Source: an uncultured bacterium
GTDB taxonomy: Bacteria > Bacillota_I > Bacilli_A > RF39 > UBA660
Length of the DNA: 7,645 bases
Direction: 5' to 3'
Assembly (NCBI GenBank): GCA_949285775.1
Contig: CASEAD010000130.1
Coordinates: forward strand, 1 to 7,645
How positions within the stretch are numbered: the first letter of the stretch is position 1; every line of letters begins with the position of its first letter. The translations under genes were made by a program, and so were the position numbers. Positions 1 through 3,657 of the stretch are shown in pieces. The notes under the pieces are model-generated. The model ran no database searches. It was not told the DNA's origin and saw only the letters and a program-made list of their open reading frames with translations.

Positions 1-137
1 AATTATCTATATATTATACAACATTATATCTAAAAATCAATATTATCTTATAAATTAACATATTTTATACTTATTATATGTAAAATAAATATCTTAATTA
101 CTCGCTACCATAACTTGTCATCTTATGATTAATATTG

Positions 138-167
138 TTGACATCTTAACCTAACTTGGTATATAGT
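138..167 (+). promoter_or_regulatory. Promoter of the first small-peptide gene
   Basis: A perfect -35 box TTGACA (138-143) is followed after 18 nt by TATAGT (162-167), a 5/6 match to the -10 consensus. Transcription would start near 174, giving a very short leader that begins just before the AGGAGG ribosome site at 177-182. The A+T-rich sequence at 1-137 shows no coding potential or structure that I can support. Confidence 0.65.
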
Positions 168-170
168 TAG
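151..170. promoter_or_regulatory. Possible operator dyad over the -10 region
   Basis: CTAAC (151-155) and GTTAG (166-170) form an inverted repeat with a 10-nt spacer that covers the -10 box of the first peptide promoter. The spacing suits a dimeric repressor or activator, but arms of 5 bp can arise by chance in this sequence. No regulator gene lies in the window. Confidence 0.25.
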
Positions 171-190
171 ATAGTGAGGAGGAAAAGGTA

Positions 191-361
191 ATGGGAAATA
201 ATAACATGAAATTAGAATTTGCTACTTTAAAATCAAATAGATGTATAAGTGGATCTTCAGATAGTTGTGGAAATATTGACTTTTCTACAATCGAATGGGA
301 GTGTACAAATAAATGTATTTTTGGTATTCCTATAAAAATATGCCTACCAAAAAAGAAATAA
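191..361 (+). CDS. Small Cys-rich peptide, candidate RiPP precursor 1
   Basis: This gene encodes 56 residues and I do not recognise a named family. The start at 191 is chosen because AGGAGG (177-182) lies 8 nt upstream; the internal ATG at 206 is too far from that site. From residue 6 the protein reads MKLEFATL, which nearly repeats the N-terminus of the next small gene (MKLEFAHL), so the shared part is probably a leader recognised by common enzymes. The rest differs: a Ser-rich stretch (residues 20-25) lies between Cys18 and Cys26, followed by Cys38, Cys42, Cys51 and a C-terminal PKKK. There is no hydrophobic signal peptide. The gene has its own promoter and sits upstream of kinase, PqqD and nucleotidyltransferase genes, which suggests a modified, exported peptide. 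A signalling peptide or an unmodified bacteriocin remain alternatives. Confidence 0.72.
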   Translation: MGNNNMKLEFATLKSNRCISGSSDSCGNIDFSTIEWECTNKCIFGIPIKICLPKKK

Positions 362-381
362 TTAAAAAAACGAAAATTCTA

Positions 382-409
382 TTGACATTTAAATTTAATA
401 TAATACAAT
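382..409 (+). promoter_or_regulatory. Promoter of the second small-peptide gene
   Basis: TTGACA (382-387) and TACAAT (404-409, 5/6 match) are separated by 16 nt. The predicted start near 416 again leaves a leader of about 20 nt holding only the ribosome site AAGGAGGTG (419-427). No terminator is visible between 361 and 382, so read-through from the first promoter is also possible. Confidence 0.65.
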
Positions 410-435
410 AATAAAGCAAAGGAGGTGTATAAGAC

Positions 436-576
436 ATGAAGTTAGAGTTTGCTCATTTAAATAATAATAAACCATGTAGAACTTCTTCAGGTGAAAGACC
501 AGGTCAAGGCGGAAATTGCCATAATTGGTGGGAAATTTTTGAAGACTGGGTTTCAGGACTTTTCCCATGGTTATAA
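436..576 (+). CDS. Small Gly/Trp-rich peptide, candidate RiPP precursor 2
   Basis: This gene encodes 46 residues after an excellent ribosome site (AAGGAGGTG, 8 nt before ATG). It opens with MKLEFAHL, matching residues 6-13 of the preceding small peptide apart from one position. Both peptides then have an Asn/Lys-rich linker, a Cys (Cys14 here), a Ser/Thr-containing segment (TSSGE, 16-20) and a second Cys (Cys28). The C-terminal 18 residues are quite different: four Trp residues (31, 32, 38, 45), Phe and acidic residues, ending FPWL, which could form an amphipathic segment. A Gly-Gly pair (25-26) just before Asn27-Cys28 resembles a double-glycine cleavage site, but no C39 peptidase is in the window. 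There is no signal peptide. A hairpin terminator follows, so the gene can be expressed apart from the enzyme operon. The precursor role is inferred from the shared leader and neighbours. Confidence 0.75.
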   Translation: MKLEFAHLNNNKPCRTSSGERPGQGGNCHNWWEIFEDWVSGLFPWL

Positions 577-594
577 AAAAACTTATTAATTATT

Positions 595-620
595 AGGTAT
601 CTTAATTGGTGCCTTTTTTT
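595..620 (+). terminator. Rho-independent terminator after the small-peptide genes
   Basis: AGGTATC (595-601) pairs with GGTGCCT (608-614) through five Watson-Crick and two G-T pairs, with a 6-nt loop and a run of seven T (614-620). It lies 18 nt after the second peptide stop and just before the next promoter. It probably separates abundant precursor mRNA from lower enzyme mRNA, possibly with partial read-through. Confidence 0.8.
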
Positions 621-631
621 AATTGTAATTA

Positions 632-660
632 TTGACATAAATGATATGGTATGTTAGAAT
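632..660 (+). promoter_or_regulatory. Promoter of the enzyme/transport operon
   Basis: TTGACA (632-637), a 17-nt spacer and TAGAAT (655-660, 5/6) with an upstream TGn extension (652-654) make this the best promoter in the window. The predicted start is near 667, before AGGAGG (681-686) and the ATG at 694. No other promoter or terminator is evident until the end of the ABC ATPase gene, so 694-4905 is probably one transcript. Confidence 0.75.
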
Positions 661-693
661 AAATCACGATTTCTAAATCAAGGAGGAGTATTA

Positions 694-1407
694 ATGTTTG
701 TTATTAAAATAGCAGGTTTAAATATAAAAATACATAATAAATATAATTTTGTTGAACAATTATGTAAAGACTATATTATTAAAGAAGATAATGTAGATTT
801 AGACATATCTGCCACAGATGAAGAAATAGATATTGAATATAAAGAATGTAACTACGAATACTCAAAAGAGTATTGTGAGTCTACTTGCATATATAGAAAT
901 ATTTGTAGTAAAATAGTGTTTAAAAATCGTTTTTTCTTCCATGCATCTGTAGTAGAAGTTGATGGACAAAGTTATGCTTTTTCCGCTAAAAGTGGAACTG
1001 GTAAAAGTACTCATACATCTCTTTGGCTTAAGAAGTTTAAAAAAAGAGCGAGAATCATTAATGGTGATAAACCAATAATGGAAATTAAAGATAATAAATT
1101 AATTGCTTATGGAACTCCTTGGTGTGGTAAAGAAGGATTAAATATTAACACTTCCTCTCCTATTAAAGCCATATGTTTTATAGAAAGAGATAAAAAAAAT
1201 AGTATTAAAAAAATAGAAGAAATAGAAATAATTGATAGATTAATAGGACAATTAGAATTCCCTAAAGAAAAAGAAAATATAGAAAAACTAATAGATTTAT
1301 TAGATTGGGTAATTAAGAATATACCTTTTTATGTATTAAGATGTAATATATCTAGAAAAGCCGTAAAAGTTGCTTATAAAGGTATGAATGCAAAGGAGAT
1401 AAAATAA
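694..1407 (+). CDS. HPr-kinase-like P-loop protein (peptide-modification type)
   Basis: This 237-residue protein matches the short Firmicute HPr-kinase-like family found beside PqqD and nucleotidyltransferase genes. It lacks the N-terminal domain of true HPr kinase (about 310 residues). Visible motifs are F82-His83-Ala-Ser, the P-loop SGTGKST (100-106), NGDKP (123-127, with Asp125 a candidate catalytic acid) and YGTPWCGKEG (139-148). In paeninodin-type lasso clusters a related kinase phosphorylates a C-terminal Ser of the precursor, so a peptide kinase role is plausible, with the upstream small peptides as possible substrates; this is inference. The protein also carries Cys52, Cys61, Cys65 and Cys71 close together. 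AGGAGG lies 7 nt before the ATG, and the stop TAA shares one base with the next start, indicating translational coupling. Confidence 0.85.
   Translation: MFVIKIAGLNIKIHNKYNFVEQLCKDYIIKEDNVDLDISATDEEIDIEYKECNYEYSKEYCESTCIYRNICSKIVFKNRFFFHASVVEVDGQSYAFSAKSGTGKSTHTSLWLKKFKKRARIINGDKPIMEIKDNKLIAYGTPWCGKEGLNINTSSPIKAICFIERDKKNSIKKIEEIEIIDRLIGQLEFPKEKENIEKLIDLLDWVIKNIPFYVLRCNISRKAVKVAYKGMNAKEIK
857..874. repeat. Intragenic hairpin, 7-bp stem with 4-nt loop
   Basis: AATACTC (857-863) and GAGTATT (868-874) flank the loop AAAA; a bulged G at 856 would allow two more pairs. It lies in the kinase gene over residues 55-61. It has no T-run, so it is not a terminator. Confidence 0.5.
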
Positions 1408-1673
1408 TGAAATTAAAAGAAGGCTTAGTAATTAGACAATTAGGCAGTCAATATATAGTAGTAGCAACGGGAATGTTGACTAAAACATTTGATAGTGCTC
1501 TTAGATTTAATGAAGTTGGGGCAGATATATTTAACTTATTAACTAAAGATACCACTAAGAAGAAAATGATTAAAGAACTTAAGAAAAAATATAATGTTTC
1601 TGATGAAGAGATTGAAGAAAATATTGAGGCATTTTTAAATTTATTAAGAGGCTATAACTTATTAGATGAGTAA
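1407..1673 (+). CDS. PqqD-family peptide chaperone / RiPP recognition element
   Basis: This 88-residue protein has the PqqD layout: an N-terminal beta-rich half (KLKEGLVIRQLGSQYIVV, residues 2-19), a central FNEVGADIFNLL (34-45) and C-terminal helices ending in a hydrophobic FLNLLRGYNLLDE. PqqD-type domains are the common RiPP recognition element: they bind the leader of a precursor peptide and deliver it to the modifying enzyme. Here the natural partners would be the upstream small peptides sharing MKLEFA-x-L, and the kinase and nucleotidyltransferase on either side. The start overlaps the kinase stop by one base and has AAAGGAG (1392-1398) 8 nt upstream, so the two proteins should be made in step. 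No radical SAM partner of the PQQ type is present. The family call is firm; the client peptide is inferred. Confidence 0.85.
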   Translation: MKLKEGLVIRQLGSQYIVVATGMLTKTFDSALRFNEVGADIFNLLTKDTTKKKMIKELKKKYNVSDEEIEENIEAFLNLLRGYNLLDE

Positions 1674-1691
1674 TAAAGGATGATGTTTGAT

Positions 1692-2792
1692 ATGAATAAA
1701 AATTATTTAGATGTAATATACCTCATTCGCCTAGCGCTAGGCGAAGAGATAAATGAAGATAAATTTAATGATTCTAATTGGGAAGAAATATATAGAATAT
1801 CAGAAGAACAAAATATTAGTAATTTAACTTTCTATGGAATAGAAAAGTTAAATAATAAAATAGATGAATATTTATATGATAGGTGGTTACAAGATAGAGA
1901 AGAATATATTATTAATGATATAAAGCAACAAGAAGAAGGTAAATTAATTATTAGAAAGTTAAATGAAAATAATATTGATCATGCTATATCTAAGGGATAT
2001 CTTATAAAAGATATCTACCCTACTACTGATATGCGTACTATGGGAGATATTGATTTTTTAATAAAACCTAAAGATAGAAAAAAAGTTAAAGATATAATGG
2101 AATCTTTAGGTTTTGATACCGCAAAATTTAATAAAAACAATGAAGATATATATACTAAAAAACCAATATATGAAGTAGAAATACATACTCAACTATTAGA
2201 GAAAAACTCTATTTATTATCAATATTATAAAAATATTTGGGATAAATTAATTTTAAAAGATAAAAATACTTATATTTTTTCTTTAGAAGATTTTTATATT
2301 TTTATGATAGTACACTTTGCAAAACATTATTTATATGCTGGAGCAGGTATTAGAAATATTATAGATATATATTTATATAATAAAAAATATGATAATGATT
2401 TAAATAAGCAATATATTAAAAATGAATTAAAAGAATTAGAATTAGAAGAATTTGAACAAGATATATTAAATCTTATTGATTCTATATTTAATGATAATAG
2501 AATCAATAAGAAAACTGAAGAAATGATCAACACCATCTTTACGAGTGGTATTTATGGCAATAATGAACAAATTATATCATTAGGGCTAAAAGAATATAAA
2601 AGTAGGAAAAATTATTTATTTCATAGAATATTTCCTACTGTAAAAATAATGAAGAAAAAATTTCCTATTTTAAATAAAATAATTATTTTACTACCATTTT
2701 GTTGGTTATATAGGCTGATAGAAGAAGTAATAAAAAGACCTAAAAATATTAAAAGAGAAATAAATAGAATAAGATTTGTTGGAAAGAAGTAA
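1692..2792 (+). CDS. NTP_transf_5-type nucleotidyltransferase family protein
   Basis: This protein has 366 residues from the chosen start. ATGs at 1680 and 1683 overlap or abut the ribosome site AAAGGA (1675-1680), while the ATG at 1692 is well spaced from it. The N-terminal third is helical. The catalytic fold follows: KG at 101-102, R115-x-x-GDID (Asp119 and Asp121, metal ligands) and ExH at 163-165 (third acidic residue), then HFAKHYLYAGAGIRNIID at 208-225. Hydrophobic residues 324-341 followed by basic ones suggest membrane association at the C-terminus. Members of this family sit beside the same kinase and PqqD types in lasso peptide and other peptide loci; whether they nucleotidylate a peptide, sugar or lipid is unsettled. 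Four strong intragenic inverted repeats lie in this gene. Confidence 0.85.
   Translation: MNKNYLDVIYLIRLALGEEINEDKFNDSNWEEIYRISEEQNISNLTFYGIEKLNNKIDEYLYDRWLQDREEYIINDIKQQEEGKLIIRKLNENNIDHAISKGYLIKDIYPTTDMRTMGDIDFLIKPKDRKKVKDIMESLGFDTAKFNKNNEDIYTKKPIYEVEIHTQLLEKNSIYYQYYKNIWDKLILKDKNTYIFSLEDFYIFMIVHFAKHYLYAGAGIRNIIDIYLYNKKYDNDLNKQYIKNELKELELEEFEQDILNLIDSIFNDNRINKKTEEMINTIFTSGIYGNNEQIISLGLKEYKSRKNYLFHRIFPTVKIMKKKFPILNKIIILLPFCWLYRLIEEVIKRPKNIKREINRIRFVGKK
1726..1745. repeat. Perfect 20-bp GC-rich palindrome inside the nucleotidyltransferase gene
   Basis: The arms TTCGCCTA (1726-1733) and TAGGCGAA (1738-1745) flank GCGC, itself palindromic. Allowing a one-base bulge (A1725), CTC (1722-1724) and GAG (1746-1748) extend the stem. 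It encodes residues 12-18 (IRLALGE) with CGC, GCG and GGC codons that stand out from the A/T-ending codons around it. No T-run follows. Confidence 0.9.
1822..1853. repeat. Long intragenic hairpin with one bulge
   Basis: ATTTAACTTTCTAT (1822-1835) pairs with the 15-nt arm 1839-1853 through 14 bp with one bulged A; the loop is GGA. It covers residues 44-54 of the nucleotidyltransferase. It is A+T-rich, but too long to dismiss as background. Confidence 0.65.
1996..2015. repeat. Intragenic hairpin, 8-bp stem with loop ATAA
   Basis: GATATCTT (1996-2003) and AAGATATC (2008-2015) are exact reverse complements around a 4-nt loop, inside codons for residues 102-108 of the nucleotidyltransferase. Confidence 0.6.
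2471..2511. repeat. Perfect 15-bp inverted repeat in the nucleotidyltransferase gene
   Basis: TCTTATTGATTCTAT (2471-2485) and ATAGAATCAATAAGA (2497-2511) match at all 15 positions around an 11-nt spacer. It covers residues 260-274. This is the longest uninterrupted stem I found; it has no T-run and lies mid-gene. Confidence 0.85.
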
Positions 2793-2796
2793 TAGT

Positions 2797-3645
2797 ATGG
2801 ATAAGACACAAGTTTGGGATAAAGTAATTACTACTGATTCTAAGAAGAATCGTATTGATTTTAAAGAATTATGGGAATATAGAGAGATGGCTTTAGTATT
2901 AGTAAAAAAGAATTTTATTGCAAGTTACAAACAGACTATATTAGGGCCCGCTTGGGCCTTTATTAATCCATTTGTAACTTCGATAGTATTTACTTTTATA
3001 TTTGGTAATATTGCTAATTTATCTACGGATGGTATTCCACAACAATTATTTTATTTTTGTATGATTTTATTTTGGGGGTATTTTTCTGGTTGTTTATCTA
3101 GTACATCAAATACTTTTTTGAGTAATGCTTATTTAATGAGTAAAATATATTTTCCTAGGTTTATTATGCCTATTATATCAGTGATATCTAATTTTATATC
3201 TTTTGGTATTCAATTTTTATTATTTATTCTAATGTATATATTTTATTTGTTAATTGGTGCTAATATACATATAGAACCAACTATATTGTTATTTCCCCTA
3301 TTCTTTTTACAATTTATATTATTAAGTTTAGGGCTTGGTAGTATATTTGCTTCTATTACAATTAAATATAGGGATATAGGGACTGTTATTGGATTTTTTA
3401 TTCAACTATGGATGTATGCTACACCGGTAGCATATAGTAGTTCTGTTATACCAAGTAGTTTATATTTTATTTATCATTTAAATCCTGTTACTAATATCTT
3501 AGAATGGGTTACCTACTCTCTTTTTGGGGTAGGTAACCCTTCAGTAGGGTTCTTAATTTATTCTATTATTATAAGTATAATAATCTTCTTTATTGGCCTT
3601 AGATTCTTTAAAAAGACAGAGAAGACATTTATAGATATTATATAG
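2797..3645 (+). CDS. ABC-2 transporter permease, polysaccharide-export (Wzm/TagG-like) type
   Basis: This 282-residue integral membrane protein is a typical export permease. The start at 2797 has GGAAAG (2781-2786) 10 nt upstream; the TTG at 2776 in the same frame overlaps the previous gene and lacks a ribosome site. After a cytoplasmic N-terminus come the family signatures Y44-KQTILGPAWAFINPF (44-59) and K190-YRDIG, and YATPVAY (207-213). Six membrane segments are expected near residues 52-70, 84-103, 126-155, 162-186, 196-215 and 251-270. Two permeases and two ATPases normally form the channel that moves a lipid-linked glycan or teichoic acid across the membrane. In this operon the cargo is uncertain: an independent glycan, or a modified, perhaps lipid- or sugar-bearing peptide. 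It is 12 nt from the ATPase gene and surely its partner. Confidence 0.95.
   Translation: MDKTQVWDKVITTDSKKNRIDFKELWEYREMALVLVKKNFIASYKQTILGPAWAFINPFVTSIVFTFIFGNIANLSTDGIPQQLFYFCMILFWGYFSGCLSSTSNTFLSNAYLMSKIYFPRFIMPIISVISNFISFGIQFLLFILMYIFYLLIGANIHIEPTILLFPLFFLQFILLSLGLGSIFASITIKYRDIGTVIGFFIQLWMYATPVAYSSSVIPSSLYFIYHLNPVTNILEWVTYSLFGVGNPSVGFLIYSIIISIIIFFIGLRFFKKTEKTFIDII
2943..2959. repeat. GC-rich imperfect hairpin in the permease gene
   Basis: AGGGCCC (2943-2949) and GGGCCT (2954-2959) pair with one bulged G and the loop GCTT. It codes for the conserved GPAWAF segment, so protein constraint explains part of it, but the block of G and C codons is unusual for this gene. Confidence 0.45.
3415..3434. 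repeat. Intragenic hairpin, 8-bp stem with loop ACCG
   Basis: TATGCTAC (3415-3422) and GTAGCATA (3427-3434) are exact reverse complements around a 4-nt loop. It encodes the conserved permease motif YATPVAY (207-213), which is nearly symmetric at the protein level too. Confidence 0.65.
3506..3551. repeat. Two overlapping, mutually exclusive hairpins near the end of the permease gene
   Basis: GGGTTACCTAC (3506-3516) pairs perfectly over 11 bp with GTAGGTAACCC (3529-3539). The second arm also supplies AACCCT (3535-3540), which pairs with AGGGTT (3546-3551) across a 5-nt loop. Only one can form at a time. The site lies about 100 nt before the ATPase gene, over permease residues 237-252. Confidence 0.75.
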
Positions 3646-3657
3646 GAGTGGTAATAT

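Noticed and set aside
1..137. A further MKLEFA-type peptide gene or an RNA gene upstream of the first promoter
   Set aside because: No start with a ribosome site, no matching codons and no stable structure could be found; the stretch is plain A+T-rich spacer.
399..404. TATAAT as the -10 box of the second peptide gene
   Set aside because: It is a perfect hexamer but only 11 nt from TTGACA at 382; TACAAT at 404-409 gives a usable 16-nt spacer, and no other -35 box fits.
1680..1691. Upstream ATGs at 1680 and 1683 for the nucleotidyltransferase
   Set aside because: The first overlaps the ribosome site and the second lies 2 nt from it; the ATG at 1692 has normal spacing.
2674..2689. A+T-only palindromes such as the one at 2674-2689
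   Set aside because: Self-complementary runs made only of A and T are expected often at this base composition.
694..2792. A complete lasso peptide cluster of the paeninodin type
   Set aside because: Kinase, PqqD-like and nucleotidyltransferase genes fit, but the essential cyclase and leader protease are missing and the peptides lack an obvious lasso core with an acidic residue at position 7-9 after a defined cleavage site.
2776..2796. TTG start at 2776 for the ABC permease
   Set aside because: It lies inside the preceding gene without a ribosome site, while ATG 2797 has GGAAAG upstream and gives the usual family N-terminus.
2327..2809. Open frames on the - strand at 2327-2536 and 2621-2809
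   Set aside because: They lie wholly inside or opposite the nucleotidyltransferase gene, have low-complexity Ile/Leu/Phe content typical of antisense A+T-rich DNA, and lack ribosome sites.
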